From Rhododendron vialii (Eukaryota; Streptophyta; Magnoliopsida; Ericales; Ericaceae): a DNA stretch of 64,000 nucleotides. A model generated the notes under the pieces. It was not told the DNA's origin, did not search any database, and saw only the letters and a list, made by a program, of their open reading frames with translations. This document shows, piece by piece, positions 1 to 13,700 of this stretch (positions within the stretch are counted from its first letter, which is position 1; every line of letters begins with the position of its first letter). The stretch lies in contig NC_080558.1 of the NCBI RefSeq assembly GCF_030253575.1, positions 24,062,611 through 24,126,610 on the forward strand, read 5' to 3'. The position numbers and the translations under genes are program-made.

Positions 1-3000
1 ATTTTTTGACAAGTTGCATTAGCTAACAAGTAACAGATATCGAGTTGGTTGGAGCTTGAAACTTAGAAAGTCTACAATTTTTTTTTTCAATAATGCAGTA
101 GAAGTGGAATTACATTTTTATATTCAATTGAAGGACTGATTATGTTTTGTCTTTTCTTATTGATTTTAGAAAACTTAATGAATAAAAGCTAGTAGATGTT
201 ACTGGTTTTGTATTCTTAATTGAAGGGCTGATTAAGTATAATTATTGGTTTTGTATTCTTATATTTTGAAGCTTGATTTTTTTAAGCACATAAAGTGAAT
301 TTATTGATTACAGTTGGGTTTTGCCAGTTGTGATATGTAGATTGTACTATGGTCGAACTGGTTGTGAATTTAAATGGCTGGCGATAATTGCCTTCAGGTA
401 CGGGGGCTATAACTATTAGTTTGTTAGTTTGTATATGTGTTGATTCAAGTTAATCAGTGGATGTACTTGAGCAATTATTTTTTATTTTTTGCGTAGTTAA
501 AATGTTCCAAATGAGGACTTAGCCTTCAAAATTGAGTATGAATTGAATACCGATTTCGAGTTGTGCCTTCAGGCACGGGTAATTTCTAGTGTATATATAT
601 GAGAGAGATTGTAAATTCAATTTTGATGCAGTAGTACTGTGGATCGATCATACCTCAAATGATTCCAGTCAATCCCTTTTGAGATACAAATCTGCAATTC
701 TATTTTGTTAATTTAATTGGACTATGCTACGTACATGGTCGTCCAAGCATTCACCTAATTCAGCACTATTCTTAATTTCTACTGGATATGGGAGAGATTA
801 AATATTGACCAATAGTCTAGCTAGCTACCAACAAAATCATTGCCTATTTTCTTTTAAAAAGGGAAAAGAAATTGCCCGTCACTTTCTGTTCTGCCTTTTT
901 CTTTCTCTCCTTTTAACGTGGAAGCAAATTATGAATATTTGGAAAGATGGAAGTTCTTATTTTAACCCTGATTCAAAATTTTCTCCTGTTTTAATTTTCG
1001 GCTAGCTAACAGAAAAATCGCATGAATTAAGGCTGTGTTCTGGTCTTATATAGTTGCATAATCTTTCTATAGGACCTTCAGCCCACGTACGCTCTCAATC
1101 CTCGCTCTTGCGAATGGTAATAGTTTAGAATGTTTTTCAAAGATCCTTTCACACTCGTGCAATGTGTCTTTATTAGGATCGGGCCACTTAAAAGGATAAT
1201 CTTACTCTCTTTTTTCATTTTCTAATCATAACAAATTTTTTTCGCTCGGCATTCTAATCGTAAGATTTTACTTCTTAAGTTTGGGCCGACTGTTAAGACT
1301 TGAAAAATTAAAAATATTCGCCATCTTTGAAAATAGTCTACTCGAAAATTTTAAAATAAGGAAGTGTCCCTATTATTTTGTCAATATCATGTATTTAGCT
1401 TTACTTTTGACTATTCCTCTATGAACTTAAAATAAAAATTCTAAGCAAAGGAGACAGTTCCTCTTATGTTTCTGAAAAAAGGATTGGAGCATCATGTTCT
1501 TCTATTTGTGGATCCTTCTCAGACCCATTTTAATGATAAAAAAATACTTGCATTTTGGAGCTTGATGACAACATCAATCGTGCCAAAGTTCACATTGGAT
1601 AGGTGCCAATTAATATGATTACGACGGGCACTTATCTTTGAATTTATTTCAAAATATTGATCATGTGATATCCCATCAAAAGAAATTTTGGGATGATTGG
1701 TGGTCCAAATAACTTCAAAAAAAAATTTGATTAAAAAAAAAAGGATTAAACGAGTAAAAGAGGCATCTCCAATTACAAAACAATCTTTCAAATGAGAAAT
1801 TTTACTTGCTCTTGGAGTAAGGCCATGTGATACTTTACACGTGCTGAGATTGGTAAAAAATGCATGACCCATAACTTTTGTGTCAATAAATTAGAGAACG
1901 AAATGACATACTGCATGTAACACCCCTAAAAACCTAATCTATATTTCATTAGAATCAATTTACTTTTAACATGATATTTTAAGTGAGGTGAAGACAAGGT
2001 AAAAAAAAAAAAAAAGATATAGGAAGTGGACGTGGCTGTGTGCATGTAATTCTTGAGGGATAAGTATTATGTGTGCATGTTAGATGGAAGATAAAATAGC
2101 TTAATGAATGGACATGTGTCCACCCTAGAATTCATCTTGGTGTCATCAAATTTGGTATAAAGAAAAGAATCCAATCGTAGTTGTGATCTTATAGAAACAG
2201 AGAAGTCGAGTAGGGGAAGCAGCCAAGTGGGATCTGGGAAGAATTTAATCGGTGGATTAACGGTGGTACGGAATGCGATTGGGACGAGATTTGAGTATTG
2301 TCTTGAAAAATCTACATGTTTAACGGCCACGATTATGATTTGAGGTACCGGATAGTGTGCAATACATTCCTAACTAAATCTCTTTGCAAAGAGTACTTTT
2401 TTATTCTCTCATATTTGTACTCATTTGATTTCTAAGTTTCTTGATTCAGTTATTGTCACTTCTTGTATCGTAACACAAAAAATGTTTGGCTGAAAGCCAT
2501 GAATCAGATTGGTACATTTGCAAGCCCACTAGGTCACAAAGTTATGAAAGATGTACGATGGACTATCCTAAGGGGAGTCCAGAATGTTTATGGGCCCAAG
2601 TGGCTATACAAAGTTTAGGCCTGGTGGTGCTTGGCATGTTACCAAAATAAGCCGGGTACGAGGCTACAAATGGAAAACGTTCAGAATGATTCTACTTGAT
2701 TTGTTATCCTCGTTTATTGAGCATATCTTTATTGCTAGTCATGTCAATTGTCCTCGTATTGAATATATACCCGGGCGTTTTATATTTTATATTTTTTAGG
2801 TGCACAAGAAGTTAGTAGGGACTTGACTTGAAGTATTGAAAGATTCACTTTCAGAGATTGTTTAGAAAATATGTAGCATTTTGAAGGTTTTTAGGCCCAC
2901 TATGTATATATATATCTTGAGGATTTGTAATTATTGGAGATGTATTTATTTGGAGGCAATATAAAAATTCGGATCGTCACATAACATGTTGTAGTTGGTG

Positions 3001-3400
3001 TGGGGCATTGCTCCAACAACATTCAATAACCTCACAACCTAATGAAAATGAGAAGTTCTAGGACCACACCCAAATACACACCTTTTCACTCTAGTGTGTG
3101 TGGGTTTGTATTTGAGTGTGTAAAATGAGTGCGGTTGTAAAATTATTGAATAAAAATATATTTGGAGGTAAGTGTGGCTCATTTTTCATGTGAGTGAGTT
3201 TGTGTAATCGTACGTGTAAACGTGTGTGGTTGTATTAATTGCCCATGAAACGTGGAGTGAATAATTACTCCAACCAACCTAATCAGCTATGCTCCCTCCC
3301 AACTCTCAAGGTCCCATAGCAGTTAATATTAAAAATACGTACAGACGTACAGTGCATAGGAAGAAGGGGCTATAACGGTAACATATGGTTTTGGAAGTTC
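1..3400. other. AT-rich intergenic DNA upstream of the NAT gene
   Basis: I see no credible protein-coding gene here. The short open frames are random in AT-rich sequence and lack splice logic or family resemblance. One possible solo LTR lies at 1917-2983. A stretch at about 3060-3240 is rich in ACACTC/GTGTGT words and looks like a decayed palindromic element. The remainder shows nothing I can name. Confidence 0.6.
1917..2983. repeat. Possible solo LTR of a Ty3-type retrotransposon
   Basis: The segment begins TGTAACACCCCTAAAAACC, a start typical of many plant Ty3/Gypsy LTRs. It ends with CGGATCGTCACA, giving the TG...CA borders and about 1.07 kb, a usual LTR size. No coding sequence lies inside. 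I could not find a matching 5-bp duplication beside it, and no partner LTR is in the window, so this rests on end motifs only. Confidence 0.3.
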
Positions 3401-3521
3401 CTTAAGGGACAGTTTGGGAATAAGAAAAAGCTAACGGAAACTTTGCAATTACAAAAAAGCAGAGAGAGACCGAAGTGATGAAAACAGGTGAAAGTCTCTC
3501 AGTGGGCTTCAAGTGCATGCA

Positions 3522-3525
<4 letters not shown>

Positions 3526-3570
<45 letters not shown>

Positions 3571-3588
3571 GACTTCCATTTGCTGTAG

Positions 3589-3628
<40 letters not shown>

Positions 3629-3645
3629 ACTTCCATTTGCTGTAG

Positions 3646-3704
<59 letters not shown>
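3526..3704. repeat. Compound CT microsatellite with a duplicated spacer
   Basis: Three long (CT)n blocks are separated by two near-identical copies of a roughly 25-bp spacer containing TTGACTTCCATTTGCTGTAG. The tract ends about 190 bp before the NAT start codon, so it probably lies in the core promoter or 5' leader. The long CT/GA open frames on both strands are artefacts of this repeat. Confidence 0.9.
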
Positions 3705-3706
<2 letters not shown>

Positions 3707-3891
3707 CTTTTTCTCTATCTCCCTCTAGTGCTTCACTCATCCTGAAGACTTTTTCCTACTTTTCCCCAATTTTCTGATTCTCCCCCCTTTTTCTGGCTTT
3801 GTCTTTCTACCTCATTGATTCACCCAAATTCCATTCCATTCAATCACTAAAAAACCCAGAAATCAATCAATCTCGTTCTCTCTCTAAAGTG

Positions 3892-6800
3892 ATGGAAGCA
3901 CCAAAGCCAGAAGAGATAAGTCATCCTCCCATGGACCAGCTCCAAGGCCTAGAGTACTGTATCGACTCCAATCCTTCTTGGGGTATGTCCTCTTTTTCCT
4001 TTTTTCCAAACCCATTTCGTTTTGATTGATTAAAAGTTGTCTCATTTATATATGTCAATTTGTGCATTTGAAAACAGGGGAGGCGATAGCCCTTGGATTC
4101 CAACATTACATCTTGGCATTGGGGACTGCTGTGATGATCCCCACGTTTCTGGTCCCTTTGATGGGTGGAACTGATGTGAGTCAATAAAAATTCCTAATTT
4201 CTTTGATTTTCTTTTCACACTTCATCAAATTTGAAGCAATTAAGCTGTGTTTGAGTATCTAAAAGGTTGATTTTTCGATTATTTTTTATTTATTTTTTCT
4301 TTGACCGAATTCTTTACGTAACAAATGCGCATCAATTAGAAAAACCGAAAATGCAAAAATAAATAAATAAAATAAAATAAATGATCTTTGCTTGAGAGAG
4401 TCCAGTGAAGACCCCAAAAATAATGACAAAAAGGCTCGGAAATTGGGTGTTTCTTTTTTTGGTATTTAGTGCACTTTCTGTAACAGTACAATCCAAGTAT
4501 GTTACTTTTACAGTTTATTTATTTCTAATAGTAATATTTTTTTGACCAAAGCTGAATAAAGTTCGAAGGAGACAGAGAAAAATTGACCTGAAAAACAGCC
4601 TAAGTGATGAGTAAATATTCTGACTATCCATTAATGGACTTTGAACAAACGTGTGGGCTGCGAAATTTGTTCTTTTTACAGTGACCAAGCTAGAAAAAAT
4701 TGGTAACTCTTATTAGTAATTCAATTTTTTTTTTTTTGTTAACATGTTTGATTGTTGGGCAGAATGATAAAGTGAGGGTAGTTCAAACGCTGCTTTTTGT
4801 TGAAGGAATTAATACACTCCTACAAACACTATTTGGGACCCGATTGCCGACTGTGATCGGAGGATCATGGGCGTTCATGGTCCCTATTATTTCCATCATT
4901 CATGATTCGTCGTTGGTGGCGATAGATGACCCACATTTGGTAAGTATCAATGTTCGATCTCCTTATATATTGTTTACTTTTGGGTGCATATTCTCTATTT
5001 GGACTCCCTACCTCGCTTTGGTATTTGATTTGCATACCCAATGTTGTAAACAAGACATAGAGTTAAACCATTCCATTTGTCCATGTGTTCAAGTGTTAAC
5101 CAGCTAGGCTAGCCAGTCATTGGCAGATGCACTAAGGAACCAAAAATTTGGATATGACGGTTATATTTTAATGCCTTCCCACATGGGGTAGGTCCCATGT
5201 ATATGTTGGTCTCATCTCATGTGAAAGGAGCGTTACAATTTCCCTGTGTATCTATATTTTTCTCCATAGAAACCAGGGGTCGTGTCACGTGCCTGTGGAT
5301 TGTTTGGGTGTTACACTTATACCCCAACATTTGTATGACATTTTTCAATTATCCACCAAAGAATTGCGATATTGCCAAGTAAAGAAATTAGCAAACAAAT
5401 CACTCTTATTTGTCTGAAGATAAAGAAGCAGCCCCTTAATCAATGTGCATCGCTATTTTCTCTCTCTTAAGAATATTTAAGGTGGTGACTGTAGGTTGAA
5501 GTTGGGACTTTTTTATTTTGAGTGACGAATTCCTCTCTAAAAACTATTTTGCATGGACTGAAAAACAACATTAAATCAATTGTGAAAACAATTTCAAGAT
5601 CATAATTACAATGTTCCCCCTCTGCTAGATTTGTGGATCCTCCACTCAGCCCAAATGGGTACTCTTTACATAATAGGAGCTCAGGGGGTCAAAAACCTTG
5701 CCAAGTACAATGATTGATAATTTCTTTCTGGCAGTCTTTATTTGTATTTGTTTACCACTGTGGGGCTATTCTTGAGTTAACTTAGTTGTTGGGCTTGGTT
5801 ACAGTTGATGTAGGGTTCTCAGGATGTACGTAACTGTTATCTTCTACCCAGTAGGCACAAACAAAAAGTTTGGGTTCAAGTGTTCGGTCAAGTCAGAGTA
5901 CATTCAAGCTTGATAATTGAGCATGAATTTGTGGAGGGAAAGGAGGAGTTTGAAAAGCTTAGAACTCAAAGAAGTCAAATTTATGTCTTTTGTTTTCCTG
6001 TTGCTTTCCTTCTCTTGGTTAATCCCTCTATGAATCCATGAGCCTAATTTCCTAATGCAAGCGACAAATTGCAATCACATGTTGCGGTCGTATGCTATGC
6101 TATTCCAAATGCAGAGTGTGTCACTTTTTCCAATCAAGGTGACAGTTTTTGAAAAAGCTATATAAGGCTAGCTTTAGTAGGAAATATACCTTCGAGATTT
6201 GATGCTAACATGCAATTACAATTGCCATAAACCATACATAAACTCAGGTTGTGATTTTTGTTTCTGTTTCTAGAGATTTCTCAGCACAATGAGAGCTATA
6301 CAAGGCGCTCTAATAGTAGCATCGAGCGTGCAGATCATACTGGGTTACAGTCAATTGTGGGGTATTTTTTCCAGGTACAAATTCAACATCAAATAAAGTG
6401 TTTCATAAACTAGAAAGTGAATATCTATGTCATCACTTTGAAGTTAACCAGGGAACATGATTGCAAACTTCAGGTTTTTTAGCCCTCTTGGAATGGTTCC
6501 AGTAATATCATTAGTGGGGTTCGGTCTATTCGATAGAGGCTTTCCAGTGGTATGTAAAACTTTTTACCTGACAAAACAGTTCAATAAACTGTTGTTCTTT
6601 CCTCTCATTCCAAGTATGTTAATGATACTCTATTAATTTTTACAGGTAGGAAGGTGCGCGGAAATTGGCATTCCTATGTTGATCCTGTTTGTTGCCTTCT
6701 CTCAGGTGTTTTTATAATCTTCGATTAACTTGGTTATGTGGAATTTGCTGTTGTTACGCATCATGACGAACCTAAACGATACTAGTTAGCTTTTGGATTC

Positions 6801-9330
6801 AGAATTAATCATACCAAATGTCTCTGAATCCTAGCAAAATTGTAATGTGCTACATTACTGTCAAAAAAAGGAAAATAAAAAGACCTAACTATATTTTACT
6901 CCAGACCTGATGAAAAAATTCTCCATATATAAATATCATTTCTAATGTTGGGCTTCTTGTTTTGTGCAGTATTTAAAACATTTCCAAACAAAACAACTGC
7001 CTATATTGGAGCGATTCGCTCTTCTGATATCAGTCACAGTCATATGGGCATATGCACACCTTCTGACAGCCAGTGGTGCATACAAACATCGGCCGGAGTT
7101 GACCCAAACCCATTGCCGGACCGATAGAGCGAATCTCATTTCTTCTGCACCATGGTTGGTAATAGTATTTCCTAATATCAGTGAAGTTACTATCTCTAAT
7201 GTATTTTGGCGTATTCCTACTAGTATGGGATTTTCATTGTTTTCTCGTTCTTTTTTCTTTTCTACCATGGGTTTTCAGTACTATCTCTACTGTGTTTCAG
7301 TGCATGCCACTCGTATGAGATTTTCGTTATTTTTTGTCCCCGAAGTGTGGAACTGTTTTTCATCTTCACAAGTGTTTTTCATAACAGTTTAACGAACTGA
7401 AATTTTCAGTGTTTTCTATTGATTCTGTTGAAATTGTTTAAATTCAGGATAAAGATTCCATACCCTTTACAGTGGGGTGCACCTACTTTTGATGCTGGTC
7501 ATGCTTTTGGGATGATGGCCGCTGTATTTGTCTCCATGATCGAGGTAATGAATTTTACACCATTCCAGATCAATCAAAGTTGTAATGTATGAGAAAGTGA
7601 CAAATTTTGCTATTCACACTTTGACAGTCAACGGGTGCATTTAAGGCAGCGTCTCGACTAGCAAGTGCCACACCACCTCCAGCTCATGTTCTTAGCCGCG
7701 GTATTGGCTGGCAGGTCTGCAAATTGCGCAAGTTCAATTGCAATCTTAAAGTTTATTTTTCTTCAATTATTTAACCAACTTCGTCTTATATATATGCCTT
7801 GGATTAGAGTTGATTTAACCATTTTCTTTTTTTCTTGGGTAAAAAACGGCTTAAAGAATAATGATGCAAAGAAAAATAATTAACTCACATGCAATTTTAA
7901 CATGGTAGGGTATTGGAATTCTTTTTGATGGGCTTTTTGGGACAGTTACCGGATCAACAGTTTCTGTGTAAGTACTAATGGACATTTCTGTTCTATTACT
8001 CTTGAAAGCTCTTTTGGGTACATTGTATTCTAACAGATAATTTCAAATCCAAACCAACAGAGAAAATGTAGGTCTTTTGGGAACCACACGTGTTGGAAGC
8101 CGCAGAGTAATACAAATTGCAGCCGGTTTTATGATCTTCTTCTCGATTTTAGGTGAGCAACGGTTATTGGCAGAGTTCATAATTTAGGTTCACAGGTTCA
8201 ATGTTAACTATTTTTCACTTGACCAAACATTTTAATCGCTCCCCAAACTTACAGGGAAGTTTGGAGCTCTATTTGCCTCAATTCCATTCACTATCTTTGC
8301 AGCTCTATACTGCGTATTCTTTGGTCTTGTTGGTTAGTATCGTAATTTCATCATAACATGTATATCTCCTTTATGTAGTTCTAACCTCTTTTTTTATCTA
8401 AACAAGTGATTCTCTGGCATTCTCAGCCTCTGTAGGACTGTCTTTCCTGCAATTCACAAACATGAACTCATTGAGGAACCTCTTCATCACTGGTGTTTCC
8501 ATGTTCCTTGGTTTGTCAATTCCTGAGTACTTTAGGGAATACACTGCCGGTGCTCTTCATGGCCCTGCTCATACCAAGGCTGGATGGGTAAGTTAGTTAT
8601 TTATAAGCAATGACTTCTATCCTATCCAACAATGATAAAGGACCACTAATACATCTGCTTTTCTGGATGTTCATAGTGTTTTAACATGATCATAACGACA
8701 ATATGGTTGAAATGTTTTACACCTTTACTGTGGATGTAAGAAGTAAACATGTTTGACACTCTTCTACCTTCACTTGTCAAGAAGTTGGTGGAGGAAAATG
8801 GTTCGGAGAAAACTTTAGTAAAGTCCTTATGTGTTCATTTGATTAAAAAATTGCACAAGCTTTTTGCAGGACTCATTTTGAGTTTAAAAAAAAAAAAAAA
8901 AACTGTCATAGTGCGACAAAAAAGTTTCCTATACTTTCCATTTTTTCTTAAGATCTAAAAGAAAAATAACTAGGTTTTCCATAAGATTTTATTTACCTTA
9001 CTGCAGAATTCTCCTCAAGCAAATCAAAGAAAACAGCTTCTTTTCCTTTCCTATACAAAGTAAGTTATTGTCTTATAATTCAGAATGATTCACAGCTTCT
9101 GTACTGATATTCTGCAGTTTAATGATTTCCTCAATACCGTCTTCCTATCCTCCCCAACTGTAGCATTAATCGTCGCTGTTTTCTTGGACAACACACTTGA
9201 CTACAAGGACAGTGCCAGAGACAGGGGGATGCCGTGGTGGGCAAAGTTCAGGGCATTCAAAGGAGACAGTCGGAATGAGGAGTTTTACACCCTCCCTTTC
9301 AATCTCCAACGTTTCTTCCCTCCATCTTAG
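3892..9330 (+). CDS. Nucleobase-ascorbate transporter (NAT/NCS2 family), 14 exons
   Basis: A membrane permease of the nucleobase-cation symporter-2 family; plant relatives carry purines, uracil and similar bases at the plasma membrane. Exons: 3892-3982, 4078-4175, 4763-4939, 6274-6374, 6474-6549, 6646-6705, 6970-7154, 7448-7544, 7628-7714, 7909-7967, 8061-8152, 8255-8332, 8427-8587, 9118-9330. All junctions are GT...AG and the phases join into 524 aa, the usual family length. Visible landmarks are the N-terminal DQLQGLEYCIDSNPSWGEA, the motif GFQHYILALGTAVMIP, and the NAT signature ENVGLLGTTR at residues 345-354. Many hydrophobic segments fit 12-14 membrane spans. ATG 3892 gives the conserved MEAPKPEEISHPP start; an upstream in-frame ATG at 3799 lies in the leader and is less likely. 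The N-terminus resembles Arabidopsis NAT1/NAT2, but I cannot assign orthology or substrate. Confidence 0.95.
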
Positions 9331-9782
9331 TGTTTCTGTCATTAGTTTAGGCAAGAGTTGTACAAGAGCAAATTCGTTATTCATTTGAGAGAGAGAATTC
9401 GTGTGAAGAGAGCTAGAGGATTACAATGATCCTCACAGAAAAGAGTGAGATGGAGCTACAAAATATGTTTTCAACTTAATAGTGAATGACATCTTCGCTT
9501 TCTTTGTCAGTCTAACCATTCTTTATATGGAAAACCGAGGCTAGGTCGCCATTTCCCTTTACTAATTTTACTCACGCGAAGTTGAACAAAAAGATACCAA
9601 ATTGGCCATTCCCTTGCATGTGCATTGGTTTGTGATAAAAATGAACTGAAGAATGAATAGTTTATCGGGGAGGAGAGTAAAAATGCAAAGAATCAACCAA
9701 TCAACCTCGGTTCAATCCGCTTTTACATCAAAAATTCAGCTCAAATGATGAATGATAGATAAGTCAAGTTCAGAAAGCTAAG
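9331..9782 (+). other. Presumed 3' UTR and downstream flank of the NAT gene
   Basis: AT-rich sequence after the TAG stop. It has no further frame, and I could not single out a poly(A) signal. It ends at the T-run that marks the 3' tail of the minus-strand LINE. Confidence 0.5.
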
Positions 9783-10367
9783 TTTTTTTTTTTGGTAAGT
9801 TAACCCTTTATTATTATTAAAGCAAACAAACCAAAACTCAAGGAGAGATCAATCTCTCACTGCAATCAGAACATGCCTGGTCACTAGGAAAAAGAAGGCA
9901 ACAAGAAACAAAACAAGACACGGCAAAAATCATGGAACTGAGGTTCGAAGAACTAACTAAAAAGCCTATTGGCATCACTACGCTTCACATTTCTCCAAGA
10001 GCATAAGCATGATCTAACCTCGTCAATGATCTGAGCACCCAAATTCTGAGCAGGAAGACCCACCCCTTGAAACTGTCTTCTATTTCGTCCCTCCAAAGCC
10101 AATAAATTGCAGCAGCCACGGATAATTTGTACACACTATTGGAAGCAGAATCACTAGATTTATGAGCACATGTCCACTCCAATTCCATAGCTAAACCAGA
10201 GCAAGGACGTTGAACATTGTTCTTAAGAAGTATCATCTTCCAAACCACCCGAGAATATGTGCACTCAAAAAACATATGTTCATGGGACTCCTCTCCTCCT
10301 TGACATAACAGGCACACATTATCAAGTTGAGTTTTGTTCACCCTCCACTTAAGAGGGTGAACGTTAC

Positions 10368-10691
10368 TGTTAGGATCGTCACACACACGCACACAATTTT
10401 CGAGTATAAAACAGTAAAGAATCAACACAGAGATTTACATGGTTCCCCAAAACCGGGTACGTCCACGGGAGCGAGAGCGGCTGCTGTTCTTAATTATCAC
10501 AGTATGAACTAGAGTTTACAATATAGAGTATTTATATCGACTCTATTCTAACCCTATCCCAAAAATACCTCTGTACGAACCGTACCGTACCGGCGGGGGG
10601 GGGGGGGGGGGGGGGCCTTGCCCCCCGCACCCCCTAATTACGGAACGCCTGGCCTTCTTTCTAGAACTCTATGAGCTACACAGTTCTAACA
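10368..10691 (-). repeat. 3' LTR of the Copia element
   Basis: 324 bp with perfect TGTTAG/CTAACA ends. It differs from its partner by lacking about 20 bp and by carrying an expanded run of 21 G at 10595-10615, where the partner has about 7. Confidence 0.95.
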
Positions 10692-10702
10692 ATCTCCACC
10701 TT
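10692..10702 (-). other. Polypurine tract of the Copia element
   Basis: On the minus strand AAGGTGGAGAT lies directly before the 3' LTR, the standard position for second-strand priming. Confidence 0.75.
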
Positions 10703-10774
10703 GGCGAATTTACTCTTACCCATTCAGAAGATAACCATCACCATCCAGTAACTTGGGAGAATGCCTCCCTTTTC

Positions 10775-13700
10775 CTAGCACCGAGAGACATTAACCAAGT
10801 CTAAGCAATGCTCGAACTTGTCTGCAGTAACTGTCTTTGTCAACATATCAGCTGCATTCTCAGAAGTGTACACCTTTTCCAGTATCAAATCACCTGCATC
10901 TATCAACTCTCTCACCTTGTGAAACCTCACGTCGATATGCTTGGTTCGAGCATGATACACCTGATGCTTTGCCAAATAAATGGCACTCTGACTATCACAA
11001 TGCAACTGAACTCCACCTTGATCTATGCCAAGCTCCTTAACAAACCATTTCAACCACAATGCTTCCTTAGTTGCCTCAGTCACCGCCATATACTCAGACT
11101 TAGTAGTAGATAAAGCCACCAGAGGTTGTACCATGGATCTCCAACAAATAGGCCTACCCACAAGTGTAAACACGTAACCAGTTGTAGACCTTCTGTCATC
11201 CAAACCCCCAGCATAATCCGCATCCACATACCCAACAACTGAAATCTGACCCCGTTGCCTACCAAACATAATCCTGTGATCTAATCCCGCGATCTGAAGT
11301 ACCTTTTAAGTATCTGAACATCCACTTGACTGCCTTCCAATGCTCTCTGCCTGGTTTGGCCATGTACTTACTGACTGTGCTAACTGCATGTGCCAAATCA
11401 GGCCTCGTACAAACCATTGCATACATTAAGCAACCCACTGCACTTGCATAAGGCACCCTTGACATACCTCAATTTCTTCATCTGACGCCGGACACTGAGC
11501 TGAAGATAATCTGAAATGACTTGCCAATGGAGTGCTGACCGGTTTGGCATTATTCATACTAAACCTCTCCAACACTTTTACCACATAATTCTTTTGAGAT
11601 AACCACAACTTACCAGGCTACCAGCTGACCTATCCCTGCGAATCTCCATCCCAAGTATCTTTCTAGCCGCTCCCAAATCCTTCATGTCAAACTCTTTACC
11701 CAATAAAGACTTCAACCTGTTTACCTTAATCATACTCCTTGCAGCAATCAGCATATCATCCACATAAAGAAGCAAGAAAATATAGGAACCATCATCAAGA
11801 CTCTTAACATAAACGCAACAATCATACTCACAGCGTGTGTACCCAATCCGTATCATGAAAGAGTCAAACCTCTTGTACCATTGTCTTGGAGACTGTTTCA
11901 GCCCATAAAGGGACTTCTTCAACTTACAAACAAGATGCTCAGTCTCTGGTTGCTTGAACCCCTCAGGTTGTTCCATGTATATGACTTCCTCCAAATCACC
12001 ATGGAAGAATGCCGTTTTCACATCCATCTGTTCTAACTCCAGATCACAGCTAGCCACCAATGCCAAGATAATCCTGATTGACGTATGCCTCACCACTGGA
12101 GAAAAGACCTCATCAAAATCAATCCCCTTCCTCTGTGAATATCCCTTTGCCATTAACCGAGCCTTGAACTTTTCCCTCTCATTTTCTGTTGCTGCCTCTT
12201 TCCGCTTGTATACCCACTTACAACCCACTGGCTTTTTTTTCTTGGGCAGTTTTTTCAACGCCCAAGTCTTATTCTTATGCAAAGACTCCATTTCCTCTAC
12301 CATGGCTTCCATCCATCTGCCCCTTTCAAAACTCATAATAGCATCCTGAAAAGTAGATGGATCCCCACTAGTAGTAGTCAATGCATAAGAAACCATGTCA
12401 TCAAACCCATACCTCACTGGTGGCTTGATAGTGCGCTTGGTTCTCCCAGCGGCCGAGCTTTGCTGCTGCTCCTGCTGCTGCTGTTGATCAAGTTGTTCAT
12501 CTGGCTGAGTATCACCTATATCAAAACTCTCCAGCTCAATCTGTACGCCCTGCTGTCTGCTGTTCACTTCCTCTGACTCAGAATTTTGAACCTTCTGATG
12601 TGCCTTGATCATAAAGTCCTCATCAAATACCACATTCCTACTGATCACCACTTTCTTTGTCTCTGAATCCCAAAGCTTGTACCCTTTGACCCCTTTCTCA
12701 TAACCAAGAAAGATACAATGTTTAGACTTTGCATCAAGCTTTGACCTCTCATCACTGGGAACATGAACATAGGCCGAACACCCAAAAATTCTCAACCCTG
12801 AGTAGTCAACCTCTTTCTCTGTCCACATCTCCTCAGCTACCTTCCCATCCAAAGCAGCACTCGGTGACTTGTTTATAACAAAGCATGCCATACTCACTGC
12901 TTCTGCCCAAAAAACCTTCGGAAGTCCCGCATTCAATCTCAAACACCGTGCCCTTTCTGCTATAGTTCTGTTCATCCTTTCTGCCACCCCATTCTGCTGT
13001 GGTGTCTTCTGAACTGTAAAGTGTCGCTGAATCCCACGTTCCTCATAAAACTTCAGAAAAGGCCCATTCTTGAATTCCTTCCCATTATCTGTCCTGAGGC
13101 ATTTAATCTTTTTCCCTGTCTGGTTTTCCACTTCAGCTTTCCACACTCTGAACTTAGCAAAGGCTTCAGACTTGTGCTTCATGAAGTACACCAAAACTTT
13201 CCTTGAAAAATCATCAATAAAGGTCAAGAAATACAGAGATCCTCCTTTCGAAGCTACCCTCACTGGCCCCCAAACATCTGAATGAACGTAGTCAAGAATT
13301 CCCTTCGTTCTGTGAGTTGCATTCCTAAACTGCACCTTACACTGTTTCCCCAGAACACAAAACTTGCAGAAATCCAATTTACACGATTTAACCCCTTTCA
13401 GCAGATTCCTCTTATGCAGCTCTAACATCCCACGCTCTTCTATATGTCCCAACCCCATATGCCAAAGCATAGTATCATCAGTATCGTCTGTTGTAGTGGC
13501 AGCAGCTCCACCTACAACTGTACTCCCTGCCAACTTGTAAATATTATCAGGAACTTTACAAGCCTTCATCATCACCATAGCACCCTTCGTTACCTTCATG
13601 ACTCCACCCTCTGTTTTATACCCACAGCCATTGGAGTCTAAGGTTCCCAACGAAATTAAATTCTTTCTCAATACTGGAACATGTCTAACATCCCCCAAAG

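Noticed and set aside
3402..3745. Open frames of Ser-Leu and Arg-Glu repeats on both strands
   Set aside because: Pure translation of the CT/GA microsatellite.
6964..7392. 142-codon open frame
   Set aside because: NAT exon 7 running on into its intron; the donor at 7155 and the family sequence favour splicing.
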